Shown piece by piece: positions 28,079 to 36,831 of a DNA stretch of 64,000 bases. Origin of the DNA: Labrenzia sp. 011 (GTDB lineage: Bacteria; Pseudomonadota; Alphaproteobacteria; Rhizobiales; Stappiaceae). The notes under the pieces are model-generated. The model saw only the letters and a list, made by a program, of their open reading frames with translations, was not told where the DNA came from and made no database searches. The translations under genes and the position numbers were made by a program. Position 1 is the first letter of the stretch, and each line of letters begins with the position of its first letter. The DNA lies in contig NZ_QCYM01000003.1 of the NCBI RefSeq assembly GCF_003075075.1, positions 186,001-250,000 of the forward strand, in the 5' to 3' direction.

Positions 28079-29335
28079 TCACGCCACGATCTCCGCCGTT
28101 TCGACCACCGCATGGAACAGCACGTCGGCGCCGGCCTTGGCCCAGTCCCTGGAAATTTCCTCGGCCTCGTTGTGCGACAGGCCGTCCACGCAGGGGCACA
28201 TGATCATGGCGGTGGGGGCGACCTTGTTGACCCAGCAGGCATCGTGGCCGGCACCGGAAATCAGGTCCCGGTGGGAATAGCCGAGCCGTTCGGCGGCGTT
28301 GCGGACCGCGGAAACGCAGGTCTTGTCGAATTCCACCGGGTCGAAGCCGCCGACCTTTTCCAGTTCGACGTCCAGCCCCATGTCGTCGCAGATCTTCCGG
28401 GCGCCGGTCTTCAGACGGTTTTCCATGTCCTCGATCACCGCAATGTCCGGTGAGCGGAAGTCGACGGTGAACACGGCCTTGCCGGGGATGACGTTTCGCG
28501 AATTCGGATAGACATCGATATGCCCTGCGGCACCAACGGCGTGCGGGGCATGGGACCAGGCGATCTCGTCGACCAGTTCAAGAATGCGCGCCATGGCAAG
28601 GCCGGCATTCTTGCGCATGGGCATCGGCGTGGAACCGGTGTGGCTGTCCTTGCCGGTTACCGTGACCTGCGTCCACGAAAGGCCCTGGCCATGGGTGACG
28701 ACGCCAATGTCCTTGCCCTCTGCCTCCAGGATCGGCCCCTGTTCGATGTGCAGTTCGAACATGGCGTGCATCTTGTCCTTGCGGGCGCCCACTTCCTCGT
28801 CGCCGACCCAGCCGATACGTTTCAGCTCGCTGCCGAATGTCTTGCCTTCGGCATCTTCGCGCTCATAGGCCCAGTCCTGGGTGTGGATACCGGCAAAAAC
28901 CCCGGAGGCGAGCATGGCCGGCGCAAAGCGCGTGCCTTCCTCGTTGGTCCAGTTGGTGATCACAATCGGATGTTTGGTCCTGATACCCAGATCGTTCATC
29001 GTCCTGACGACTTCGAGGCCGCCGAGAACGCCGAGCACGCCGTCATACTTGCCGCCGGTGGGCTGGGTGTCGAGGTGCGAGCCGACATAGACGGGCAGGG
29101 CGTCGGGATCCGTTCCCGGCCGGGTCATGAACATGTTGCCCATCGTGTCGACAGCCATGGTGAGGCCTGCGTCCTCGCACCATTTCTGGAACAGCTTGCG
29201 TCCTTCGGAATCTTCATCCGTCAGCGTCTGACGGTTGTTGCCGCCGGCAACGCCCGGCCCGATTTTGGCCATTTCCATCAGGCTATCCCATAGCCGGTCG
29301 GCGTTGATCCTCAGGTTTTCGCCGGGAGCTGCCAT
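28079..29335 (-). CDS. Beta-ureidopropionase / N-carbamoyl amino acid amidohydrolase (Zn-dependent, M20 family)
   Basis: 418 residues of the M20/HyuC family. Metal-binding motifs are VGSHLDTQPTGGKYDGVLGVLGGLE and TNEEGTRFAPAM, with ELHIEQGPILE, and the dimerisation/substrate region includes SHTGSTPMPMRKNA. It hydrolyses N-carbamoyl-beta-alanine to beta-alanine, CO2 and ammonia, following dihydropyrimidinase. It sits between the aminotransferase and hydA genes with short gaps, so it belongs to the same RutR-controlled operon. Confidence 0.93.
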   Translation of the reverse strand: MAAPGENLRINADRLWDSLMEMAKIGPGVAGGNNRQTLTDEDSEGRKLFQKWCEDAGLTMAVDTMGNMFMTRPGTDPDALPVYVGSHLDTQPTGGKYDGVLGVLGGLEVVRTMNDLGIRTKHPIVITNWTNEEGTRFAPAMLASGVFAGIHTQDWAYEREDAEGKTFGSELKRIGWVGDEEVGARKDKMHAMFELHIEQGPILEAEGKDIGVVTHGQGLSWTQVTVTGKDSHTGSTPMPMRKNAGLAMARILELVDEIAWSHAPHAVGAAGHIDVYPNSRNVIPGKAVFTVDFRSPDIAVIEDMENRLKTGARKICDDMGLDVELEKVGGFDPVEFDKTCVSAVRNAAERLGYSHRDLISGAGHDACWVNKVAPTAMIMCPCVDGLSHNEAEEISRDWAKAGADVLFHAVVETAEIVA

Positions 29336-29382
29336 GTGCTCGTCTCCATTCTGTCTGGTCGCGGTCGGATGTGTTGAAACTG

Positions 29383-30729
29383 TCAGTCGATTGCGTGAAG
29401 CACGGCGCGGAGCTTTTCGAACAGCTCGTCAATCTGCTCCTTCGAGATGATCAGCGGCGGCGAGAGGGCGATGATGTCGCCGGTCGTGCGGATCAGGAGG
29501 CCGTCGTCATAGGCCTTTAGGAACGCGGAGAACGCGCGCTTGGTCGGCGCGCCCGCGATCGGTTCCAGCTCCACCGCACCGATCAGGCCGAGATTGCGGA
29601 TATCGATCACATGTGGGCAGTCCCGCAGTGCGTGCAGTCCGTCTTCCCAGTATTGCGCCAGATCCGAGGCGCGCGTGAGCAGGCCTTCCTCTTCATAGGT
29701 ATCGAGTGTCGCGAGTGCTGCAGCGCAGGCCATCGGGTGGGCGGAGTAGGTATAGCCGTGGAACAGTTCGATCATGTGTTCCGGGCCGGTCATGAAGGCA
29801 TTGTAGATATCGGCGGAACAGAACACGGCGCCCATGGGAATGACGCCGGAGGTCAGTCCCTTGGCGGTGGTGACGAGATCCGGGGTCACGCCGAAGAAAT
29901 CCGTCGCGAAAGGGGTGCCGAGGCGGCCGAATCCGGTAATGACTTCATCGAAGATCAGCAGGATGCCGTTCTGGGTGCAGATCTCTCGCAGGCGTTCCAG
30001 ATAGCCCTTCGGCGGGATGAGAACGCCGGTCGATCCCGCGACCGGTTCCACGATGACCGCTGCGATCGTGGAGGGATCATGCAGCTGAATGATGCGGATC
30101 AGGTCCTCGGCGTATTCGGCGCCGCTTTCCGGTATGCCGCGCGTGAAGGCGTTGCGCTCCGGATCGTGGGTGTGGCGCATGTGATCGACGCCGGTCAGCA
30201 GGGTGCCGAAGGTCTTGCGGTTGGAGACGATGCCGCCGACCGAAATGCCGCCGAATCCGACGCCATGGTAGCCGCGCTCTCGGCCGATCAGCCGCGTGCG
30301 CGTGCCCTGGCCGATGGCGCGCTGATAGGCGAGCGCGATTTTCAGTGCGGTGTCGACGCTTTCCGAACCGGAATTCGTGAAGAACACATGATCAAGCGGC
30401 GAGGGCGCCATGGCAGCCAGACGTGCGGCCAGCTCGAAGGCCTTCGGATGCCCCATCTGGAAGGCGGGGGCATAGTCCAGTTCGGCAATCTGCCGCTGGA
30501 CCGCCTCGACCACCTTCGGGCGGGAGTGACCGGCGTTGCAGCACCACAAACCGGCCGTTCCATCGAGTACCTGACGGCCGTCCGAGGTTGTGTAGTGCAT
30601 GTCCTTGGCGCCCACGAACATCCGCGGCGCCTGCTTGAACTGGCGATTGGCCGTGAACGGCATCCAGAAGGCTTCGAGATTGTTGGTTGCAGCCTGGCTC
30701 ATTGCTGCCGGATATGCCGGTGCTGACAT
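29383..30729 (-). CDS. Omega-amino acid (beta-alanine):pyruvate aminotransferase
   Basis: 448-residue class III PLP aminotransferase. Visible are the PLP-contact segments FTNSGSESVDTALKIA, the DEVITGFGR motif and the Schiff-base lysine in TTAKGLTSGVIPMGAV. In this context it probably converts beta-alanine or 3-aminoisobutyrate from pyrimidine breakdown into malonate semialdehyde-type products. The start has an AAGGAGG ribosome-binding site (30734-30740 on the plus strand, complement). First gene of the leftward operon, divergent from rutR. Confidence 0.9.
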   Translation of the reverse strand: MSAPAYPAAMSQAATNNLEAFWMPFTANRQFKQAPRMFVGAKDMHYTTSDGRQVLDGTAGLWCCNAGHSRPKVVEAVQRQIAELDYAPAFQMGHPKAFELAARLAAMAPSPLDHVFFTNSGSESVDTALKIALAYQRAIGQGTRTRLIGRERGYHGVGFGGISVGGIVSNRKTFGTLLTGVDHMRHTHDPERNAFTRGIPESGAEYAEDLIRIIQLHDPSTIAAVIVEPVAGSTGVLIPPKGYLERLREICTQNGILLIFDEVITGFGRLGTPFATDFFGVTPDLVTTAKGLTSGVIPMGAVFCSADIYNAFMTGPEHMIELFHGYTYSAHPMACAAALATLDTYEEEGLLTRASDLAQYWEDGLHALRDCPHVIDIRNLGLIGAVELEPIAGAPTKRAFSAFLKAYDDGLLIRTTGDIIALSPPLIISKEQIDELFEKLRAVLHAID

Positions 30730-31012
30730 ATGTCCTCCTTGCGGCCTGCGTGTGCGGCCGACTGTCGGTTTCTGCGGGAAAAGGAGGGCACAGCTCAGCT
30801 TCCGCCCTGAAAAAGGCGGAACAGCAGCTCAGGTCCTCTCCCCACGCTGTTCCCGGCGATTGTCCGCTGGCGCTTGCCGTCCGGTCGTCGCCGAATATCT
30901 CTGGATGGCCTTCAGGCCGGTCCCGGTTTTTCCGGGTTTTCTTATGATGATCGCATCGTGACCATCCTTCAAGACATCCCCATTGCGGGGGCTTTTCGGA
31001 TCGTCTAGCCTT

Positions 31013-31028
31013 CCGATCATCTGGTCAA
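31013..31028. promoter_or_regulatory. Degenerate second RutR-type box
   Basis: CCGATCA-TC-TGGTCAA: the right half is a perfect RutR half-site and the left half matches four of seven positions. It starts 33 bases before the perfect operator, about three helical turns, so two RutR dimers could bind the same DNA face. Confidence 0.55.
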
Positions 31029-31045
31029 ATTACCCTAGGTGGGAT

Positions 31046-31061
31046 TTGACCAAATGGTCAA
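31046..31061. promoter_or_regulatory. Perfect RutR operator
   Basis: TTGACCAAATGGTCAA is a perfect 7-2-7 inverted repeat identical to the RutR consensus TTGACCAnnTGGTCAA known from E. coli. It lies 149 bases upstream of the rutR start and 317 bases from the aminotransferase start. RutR leaves its site when uracil or thymine is bound, so induction of the catabolic operon by pyrimidines is expected. Confidence 0.9.
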
Positions 31062-31209
31062 GATGCAAATCCGTACGACATGACTAATTTCTGGTCACTG
31101 TCCTTCATGGGTGGCGGAAACAGGCCGGAAACCGCCGGGTTCCGGACGTTTTGTCCGAGGAAACCGGCAAGGTAAGGGCGGCCATGAGGCCGGGGAAGTG
31201 GACGTATTC

Positions 31210-31890
31210 ATGACAGGTCTCAGCAGGCAAACGCCAGCATCTTTCAAGCAGGGCGGACTGAGCAGAATACAGGAAAAGAACCGGTCGCTGATTCTCGAAG
31301 CCGCACTGGGTGAATTTTCAAGAAAGGGATTTTCCGGAGCAACGGTCGAACGCATAGCGGCCGAAGCAGGGATGTCCAAATCGAATCTGTTGTATTATTT
31401 TTCCTCCAAGGAAGCGATCTATGAGGCAACGCTGGCCCATATTCTGGAAGTCTGGCTGGCGCCTCTCAAGACACTCGATCCCCTTGGCGATCCGGCGGAC
31501 GAGCTTGCAGCCTATATTCGCCAGAAGATCGAATTGTCGGCGAAATTTCCGGAAGCCTCGCGCCTGTTCGCCAATGAGGTGATGCAGGGCGCGCCGCAGA
31601 TCCTGCCGGTTCTGGAAACCGACCTGAAGCGGCTTGTCATGGAAAAATGCCGGGTCATCGAGGACTGGATCGAGGCGGGAAGGATGCGTCCCGTCGATCC
31701 GGTGCATCTGATCTTCACGATCTGGGCGACGACACAGCATTATGCGGATTTTTCGGTGCAGATCAGGGCGCTGACCGGAAAGGACCTGAGCGATCCGGAT
31801 TTTCAGCGGGAAACGGAAGCGTCGGTGACGGCACTGATCCTCAATGGCGCCGGTCTCAAATGGCCTGCGGAAAGCGATGCGGGCGCATGA
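31210..31890 (+). CDS. rutR: TetR-family pyrimidine regulator RutR
   Basis: 226 residues. The TetR HTH spans RIQEKNRSLILEAALGEFSRKGFSGATVERIAAEAGMSKSNLLYYFSSKEAIYEATL. The C-terminal domain is of the RutR (YcdC) type, including FATIWATTQHYADF-like residues (FTIWATTQHYADF). The start is set at ATG 31210; upstream in-frame codons lack homology. Location divergent from the pyrimidine operon and next to a perfect RutR box makes the assignment strong. It overlaps arfB by four bases. Confidence 0.92.
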   Translation: MTGLSRQTPASFKQGGLSRIQEKNRSLILEAALGEFSRKGFSGATVERIAAEAGMSKSNLLYYFSSKEAIYEATLAHILEVWLAPLKTLDPLGDPADELAAYIRQKIELSAKFPEASRLFANEVMQGAPQILPVLETDLKRLVMEKCRVIEDWIEAGRMRPVDPVHLIFTIWATTQHYADFSVQIRALTGKDLSDPDFQRETEASVTALILNGAGLKWPAESDAGA

Positions 31891-32348
31891 CGGATGATCC
31901 GTCCGACTTCAAGGCCTCTTCCCGCATTCCGGTGACGGGACATCTGTATATTTCAAGGGACGATCTTTCGGAAGAATTTGTCAGGGCTTCGGGGCCCGGT
32001 GGCCAGAATGTCAACAAGGTGTCCACCGCCGTTCAGCTGCGGTTCAATCTGGAAGGCAACGAAACCTTGCCGGCGGACCTCAAGTCTCGCGCGGCCAAGC
32101 TCGCCGGGAGCCGTCTGACGCTGAATGGGGAAATTCTTCTTCAGGCCGACAGATATAGGACACGCGAGCGCAACAGGGAGGACGCCCTCGAGAGGCTGCT
32201 GGACCTGCTGCGCAAGGCCTCGGAACGACCGAAGCCGCGCAAGGCCACCAGACCCACCCTGGGATCCAAGAAGCGGCGGCTGGACTCCAAGAAGCAGCGC
32301 GGGCAGATCAAGAAGATGCGTGGCCGGTCCGGACAGATGTCCGATTGA
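31887..32348 (+). CDS. arfB: Peptidyl-tRNA hydrolase ArfB (ribosome rescue)
   Basis: 153 residues: the class I release-factor catalytic loop with GGQ (RASGPGGQNVNKVSTAVQLRF) followed by the long Lys/Arg-rich tail (KPRKATRPTLGSKKRRLDSKKQRGQIKK) that enters the empty mRNA channel of stalled ribosomes. It has no codon-recognition domain. The ATG overlaps the rutR stop, which is a chance of neighbourhood rather than a shared function. Confidence 0.93.
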   Translation: MTDDPSDFKASSRIPVTGHLYISRDDLSEEFVRASGPGGQNVNKVSTAVQLRFNLEGNETLPADLKSRAAKLAGSRLTLNGEILLQADRYRTRERNREDALERLLDLLRKASERPKPRKATRPTLGSKKRRLDSKKQRGQIKKMRGRSGQMSD

Positions 32349-32793
32349 GGGCGGCGTAAAGCTTCCGAGTTCACACCCTGGACTGAAGCGACAGGCGGAA
32401 GCCCGTTCACGTGGGGACCGCGTAACCCGCTCCCTGTTTGTCTTGCCGGTCAGCTTGACGCGCCTAGCGCGCGCATAACCCTGATCCAGGCCCAGACCTT
32501 CAGAAACTTCTCTGAACCCACTGGTGTGCGAGTTGGTCCAAGCCCGCGAGTTAGCGCCGTCGATGGCCCCGCGAGCCTCATGGTCTACACCTCGGCCCAT
32601 CACCTAATGTTTGCGAACAGAAAAGCGGTGGAGTTGGCTTGTAGCACGCCCGGGCTGGTGATTTGGTGCATGTACATTCTTGTTCAACCGCCTGCTCGGC
32701 CCACCCGACTGGCGGACGGTTGAACAAATTTGAAGTGTCAGCGCATTCTTCCGGCGTCTGATTTGAAAGGCGGGATGTCCCGGAAAGAGCCCC
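32349..32793. other. 445-base gap without a recognised gene
   Basis: No open frame here shows protein-family features. The only structure seen is the 11-bp inverted repeat at 32680-32727, upstream of the permease gene. The composition is mixed and the segment may be the relic of a lost gene, but nothing identifies it. Confidence 0.5.
32680..32727. repeat. 11-bp perfect inverted repeat upstream of the DMT permease
   Basis: TTGTTCAACCG (32680-32690) and CGGTTGAACAA (32717-32727) flank a 26-base spacer. It could be an operator pair, a transcription-stopping stem for arfB, or ends of a vanished element. No U-run follows. Confidence 0.65.
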
Positions 32794-33675
32794 ATGATTT
32801 CAGCCTCCGCAAGCGAGCGCACCCAGACGACCACCGGTATCTTGCTGATGTGTGTCGGTGTTGCCTGTCTGTGTGTCAACGACGCCATCGCCAAGACATT
32901 GACGGCGGGATATCATCCGCTGCAGATCCTTTTCGTGCGCAATGCGATCGCCTTGCCCATCGCGATCCTGATCGCGCTGAAGATGGGCGGGGCGGCGGCG
33001 CTGCAGTCCCACCGGCCGGCAGCGCATCTTCTACGCGGATGTATCTGGCTTGGCGCGGCGACACTTTTCTTTACCGGTTTGAGTCTTCTGGAACTGGCCG
33101 AGGCGACGGCGCTTATTTTCGCCGCGCCGATTTTCGTGACCGCGCTGTCCGCTCTCCTGCTGCGCGAACAGGTCGGATGGCGACGCTGGCTTGCCGTTCT
33201 GGTCGGGTTTCTCGGTGTCCTGATCGTCGTGCGGCCGGGAAGCGGAACCTTCCAGGCGGCCTCGCTGTTTCCGGTCGCGACGGCGGTCCTGTATGCCTTC
33301 CTGATGATCAGTGCACGCTGGGTTGATCCGCGCGAAAGCGTGTGGACGCTGATGGTCTATCTCGTTGGGGCAGGGGGGCTGCTCAGCGCTCTGCTGGTTC
33401 CGTTTGTCTGGGTTGATCTCAGGCTTGAGGATGCCTGGCTGTTTGTCGCGATTGCCCTGTTCGGCACCGCGGGCATCACCATGATGACACAGGCCTTCCG
33501 GTTTGCACCGGCGGCGGTGGTGGCACCGTTCGACTACAGCGCCCTTATCTGGGCGTCATTGTTCGGCTGGCTGATCTGGGACGAGATACCCGACATGGCA
33601 ACCTATATCGGAGCCGCCGTCATCATATTGAGCGGCCTGTTCATCGTTCTGCGCGAGCGGCAGCTGGAAGGCTGA
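32794..33675 (+). CDS. DMT-superfamily permease (EamA family)
   Basis: 293 residues with ten predicted membrane helices in two EamA repeats. The first ends near LLREQVGWRRWLAVLVGFLGVLIVVRPGSG, and the second includes ALFGTAGITMMTQAFRFAPAAVVAPFDYSALIWASLFGWLIWDEIP. Such proteins export or import small metabolites; the substrate is unknown. It is a single gene, followed by phaC on the opposite strand. Confidence 0.9.
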   Translation: MISASASERTQTTTGILLMCVGVACLCVNDAIAKTLTAGYHPLQILFVRNAIALPIAILIALKMGGAAALQSHRPAAHLLRGCIWLGAATLFFTGLSLLELAEATALIFAAPIFVTALSALLLREQVGWRRWLAVLVGFLGVLIVVRPGSGTFQAASLFPVATAVLYAFLMISARWVDPRESVWTLMVYLVGAGGLLSALLVPFVWVDLRLEDAWLFVAIALFGTAGITMMTQAFRFAPAAVVAPFDYSALIWASLFGWLIWDEIPDMATYIGAAVIILSGLFIVLRERQLEG

Positions 33676-33718
33676 ATGCGGCCCGGGAAACCGGCGGCAG
33701 AAGACTTGGCTTGGCTCT

Positions 33719-35530
33719 TCATTTCAATTTCACATAGGTGCCTGGAGCGCTGCACAGTGGCGGATAACCGAGTTCCGGATTGCCGACGCTGCGCGCCTGA
33801 ACGGTTCCGGACGAATGCCGTTTCAGCCAGTCGCACCATTGCGGCCACCAGGAGCCTTCTTCGACCTTCGCCCGCTCCGACCAGTCCTGGGCGTTCGGGT
33901 GCGGGCCGCCGTGTTTGTAGAACAGCTTGCGATAGCTGCGGCGCGGATGACCGGGTTCGGAAACGATGCCCGCATTATGACCGCCGGAGGTCAGGATGAA
34001 GTCCACGTCCGTATCGAACAGATGCACCAGTTTGAATACCGATTTCCAGGGCGCGACATGGTCGGTCGTGGTGCCGACGGCAAAGACGGGAACATGGATA
34101 TCCTCAAGATGAACATCCTTTCCGCGAACCTTGTAGCGTCCCTGGGATAAATCGTTGTTGAGATAGAGCTGGCGCAGGTAATCCGCATGCATGCGGTAGG
34201 GCATGCGGGTGGCATCCGCATTCCAGGCCATGAGGTCACTGGTGCCGGGGCGCTGACCGAGCATGTATTCCAGGACCATCCGTGACCAGATCAGATCCTG
34301 CGACCGCAGCATCTGGAAGGCGCCGGCCATCTGCCACTGGTCGAGATAGCCTTTCAGCCACATCACGTCCTCGATGAAGGAAAGCTGGCTCTCGTCGATG
34401 AACAGACCAAGTTCGCCAGGTTCGTCGAAATCGACCTGGGCGGCGAGCATGGTCTGGGTCTGGAGCCGGTCGTCGCCATCGCGCGCCATCGCCGCGGCGG
34501 CCATGGCCAGTAGTGTTCCGCCCAGACAATAGCCGGTGGCATGGATCTTTTTGCTTCCGGTGATCGTCTCGACCGCGTCGAGCGAATCCATGATGCCCCG
34601 TTCCAAATAGTCTTCCAGGCTGAAGTCCCGGTGACGCTCGTCCGGATTGATCCAGGAGATGCAGAACACCGTGAAGCCCTGGGAGACCAGATAACGCACG
34701 AGGGAATTTTCCGGCGACAGGTCGAGAATGTAATATTTCATGATCCAGGCGGGTACGATCAGCAGCGGTTCCGCCTGAACCTTGTCCGTGGTGGGCGCAT
34801 ATTGAATGAGCTCGATGAGGTCGTTGCGATAGACCACTTCACCGGGCGTGATCGCGACGTTGGTGCCGGGAGAGAAACCGGTGTCTTCCTCCCTGACCTG
34901 AGCGGCTTTCATGATATCGCTGACCATATAGCCGAAACCGCGGAGGAAATTGGCGCCACCTTCCCGGATCGTCGCCTGGATGACATCCGGATTGGTGAGC
35001 GCGAAATTGCCGGGCGAAAACATGTCCAGCATCTGCCGGGCGTAGAATTCGACCAGCCTTTCATGCTGGGCGGTGACTCCGCTTACGCCCGTGGTGGCCT
35101 CATGCCACCATTGTTCCGTCATCAGGAACGATTGCGCATAGAGATTGAAGGGGAATTTTTCCCAGGCAGGCGACTTGAAACGGTGGTCCTGTGGCGTCGG
35201 GTGAACGCAGCACTCGGTCTTGTCGCCCGTCAGGGTGCAGTCCAGGAGGTATTTGGCGAGCCGGGTCTGCTTGCGGCCCAGTTGTCGCAGGATCTGCTGC
35301 TGCTTGCCCGGAGAAATGGCCAGATGCAGCATCCAGTCCTGCCAGGCCTGCAGCAGACTGATCGGCGAAATACCCAGCGTCATGGAAGCCACAGCGGCAT
35401 GATGGAAGCGGTCGGCAATCACGAAAATCCGGTCGTCAGGGTCGCCCAACTCCGCAAGCATAGCCGGAAGATGTCGTCCGGTGGTGGACGGAACGGATGT
35501 GGATGTCTTGGCAGGAACGGTGTTTGTCAC
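33719..35530 (-). CDS. phaC: Class I poly(3-hydroxyalkanoate) synthase
   Basis: 603 residues, the normal class I length. The N-terminal PhaC domain is followed by an alpha/beta-hydrolase core with the lipase-like box GYCLGG (nucleophile Cys335), Asp490 in TTTDHVAPW and His518 in SGGHNAG. It polymerises 3-hydroxyacyl-CoA into storage granules. GTG start with GGAG 6 bases upstream. phaA, phaB and a phasin are not adjacent. Its neighbour is a glycosyltransferase operon in the same orientation, 176 bases upstream of it. Confidence 0.94.
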   Translation of the reverse strand: MTNTVPAKTSTSVPSTTGRHLPAMLAELGDPDDRIFVIADRFHHAAVASMTLGISPISLLQAWQDWMLHLAISPGKQQQILRQLGRKQTRLAKYLLDCTLTGDKTECCVHPTPQDHRFKSPAWEKFPFNLYAQSFLMTEQWWHEATTGVSGVTAQHERLVEFYARQMLDMFSPGNFALTNPDVIQATIREGGANFLRGFGYMVSDIMKAAQVREEDTGFSPGTNVAITPGEVVYRNDLIELIQYAPTTDKVQAEPLLIVPAWIMKYYILDLSPENSLVRYLVSQGFTVFCISWINPDERHRDFSLEDYLERGIMDSLDAVETITGSKKIHATGYCLGGTLLAMAAAAMARDGDDRLQTQTMLAAQVDFDEPGELGLFIDESQLSFIEDVMWLKGYLDQWQMAGAFQMLRSQDLIWSRMVLEYMLGQRPGTSDLMAWNADATRMPYRMHADYLRQLYLNNDLSQGRYKVRGKDVHLEDIHVPVFAVGTTTDHVAPWKSVFKLVHLFDTDVDFILTSGGHNAGIVSEPGHPRRSYRKLFYKHGGPHPNAQDWSERAKVEEGSWWPQWCDWLKRHSSGTVQARSVGNPELGYPPLCSAPGTYVKLK

Positions 35531-35706
35531 GATTCACTCCGGCAGCAAACGCGAAGATTGCTTTGGCTTCGAACAGGTTGGCCGTTGGGCAGTCGGACGC
35601 TACGGCTCAGCGCCGTGTGATCCACTTCAAGGATATTATACCTGCGCCGCAGCAAACGATTGATCGGCATCAAACGAAACGCAAATTTTCCAGGGCTATG
35701 GCTGCA

Positions 35707-36732
35707 TCAACGCGCGATAAGCCGGTTGCGGACAATTCGTTGGTAGAGCGCCGCATAGTCCCGTGCCATGCGGCGGGCGGAAAACCTGCGCTTGACCCAT
35801 TCGCGCGGCACCCTGCGGTCTATCTCGTCGATCCTTTCCAGTGCCGCGACGGCTTCGTGCGGATCGTCGACGATAAAACCGGTGCGGCCATCGTCGATGA
35901 CTTCGGGCATGGAGCCGCGCCGGGTGGCGATCACGGGCGTGCCGCAGGCCATCGCCTCGACCACGGACAGTCCGAAGGGTTCCTCGAAATTGATGAGGTG
36001 CAGAAGCGCTCTGGCTCTGCCCAGCGCGGCAAGACGCACCGCGCCGCCCGCCGGACCGTGCCAGACAACCGCTCTGCCATCGATCTCCGGTTCGATATGG
36101 CGTTCGAAATACTCCCGGTCCTGAACGATGCCGTAGACATGCAGCGCGCGGCCGGCCATCCGCGCAACGCTGATGGCCTCCTTCGTTCCCTTGTCGGGAT
36201 GGATACGACCGAAATACAGCAGATCCTCACTGCCGACGGGATCATGGGGAAAGTCCTCGATCCGGATGCCGTGATGGATGGTGGCCGCATAGCGCAGGTC
36301 CGGATGGCGATCGGCGTCACTTATGGCCACATAATGCACCCGGTCCTCGAAAGGCTTGTACATCGGCAGGATTTTGGGGGAAGAAAATCCGTGGATCGTT
36401 GTGACGAGCGGCGTGTCCACCAGGCGGGAAAAGGCATGGGCCGGAAAGTCCGCCTGGTTATGGATGATGTCGAAGTTTTCCGCCTGTTCAAACAGATGGG
36501 CCAGATGACGGTATTCCCATACCTTGGCGTCTATGGCCGGATCCTCGGAGTAGGGCGCAGGCACGACGCCGTCGAGTCTGGCCGATGTCAGGCTGTCGAG
36601 GGTGGCGAACAGGGTGACATCAAGGCCGAGCCGGACCAGTTCCTCAGTCAGCAGATGGGTGACCAGCTCCCACGGACCATAATGGCGCGGCGGCGTGCGC
36701 CACGCGATGGGAGCGAGCATGGCAATGCGCAT
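35707..36732 (-). CDS. GT4-type glycosyltransferase
   Basis: 341 residues, a GT-B fold enzyme of family GT4: N-terminal MRIAMLAPIAWRTPPRHYGPWELVTHLLTEELVRLG, then C-terminal YFGRIHPDKGTKEAI and EPFGLSVVEAMACGTPVIATRRGSMPEVI with the donor-binding E-x7-E. Start ATG 36732 with a GGGAGG site. Donor and acceptor are unknown. It is the last of three co-oriented genes with a GH130-like protein and a two-domain glycosyltransferase, suggesting a dedicated oligosaccharide or glycoside pathway. Confidence 0.87.
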   Translation of the reverse strand: MRIAMLAPIAWRTPPRHYGPWELVTHLLTEELVRLGLDVTLFATLDSLTSARLDGVVPAPYSEDPAIDAKVWEYRHLAHLFEQAENFDIIHNQADFPAHAFSRLVDTPLVTTIHGFSSPKILPMYKPFEDRVHYVAISDADRHPDLRYAATIHHGIRIEDFPHDPVGSEDLLYFGRIHPDKGTKEAISVARMAGRALHVYGIVQDREYFERHIEPEIDGRAVVWHGPAGGAVRLAALGRARALLHLINFEEPFGLSVVEAMACGTPVIATRRGSMPEVIDDGRTGFIVDDPHEAVAALERIDEIDRRVPREWVKRRFSARRMARDYAALYQRIVRNRLIAR

Positions 36733-36831
36733 CGGACCTCCCTCAGCGTCTTCTGTTGCCATCGCTGCCGTCGCGGAATTGGCGGGCCGGCAGCGGTCTT
36801 TCGCCCGGAGCGACAAGATCTTTCATTGCAT

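Larger units (their letters stand above)
30730..31209. promoter_or_regulatory. Divergent control region between the pyrimidine operon and rutR
   Basis: A 480-base gap without a supported gene. The half nearer rutR holds two RutR-type boxes. A leftward promoter is possible in which the TTGACC of either box (complement strand) serves as the -35 element. The part next to the aminotransferase (30745-31000) shows only GC-rich leader sequence in which I recognise nothing. Confidence 0.6.

Noticed and set aside
29383-30729. Alternative assignment of the class III aminotransferase to GABA or putrescine metabolism
   Set aside because: Possible from sequence alone, but the operon with dihydropyrimidinase and ureidopropionase under a RutR site makes beta-alanine or 3-aminoisobutyrate the better substrate.
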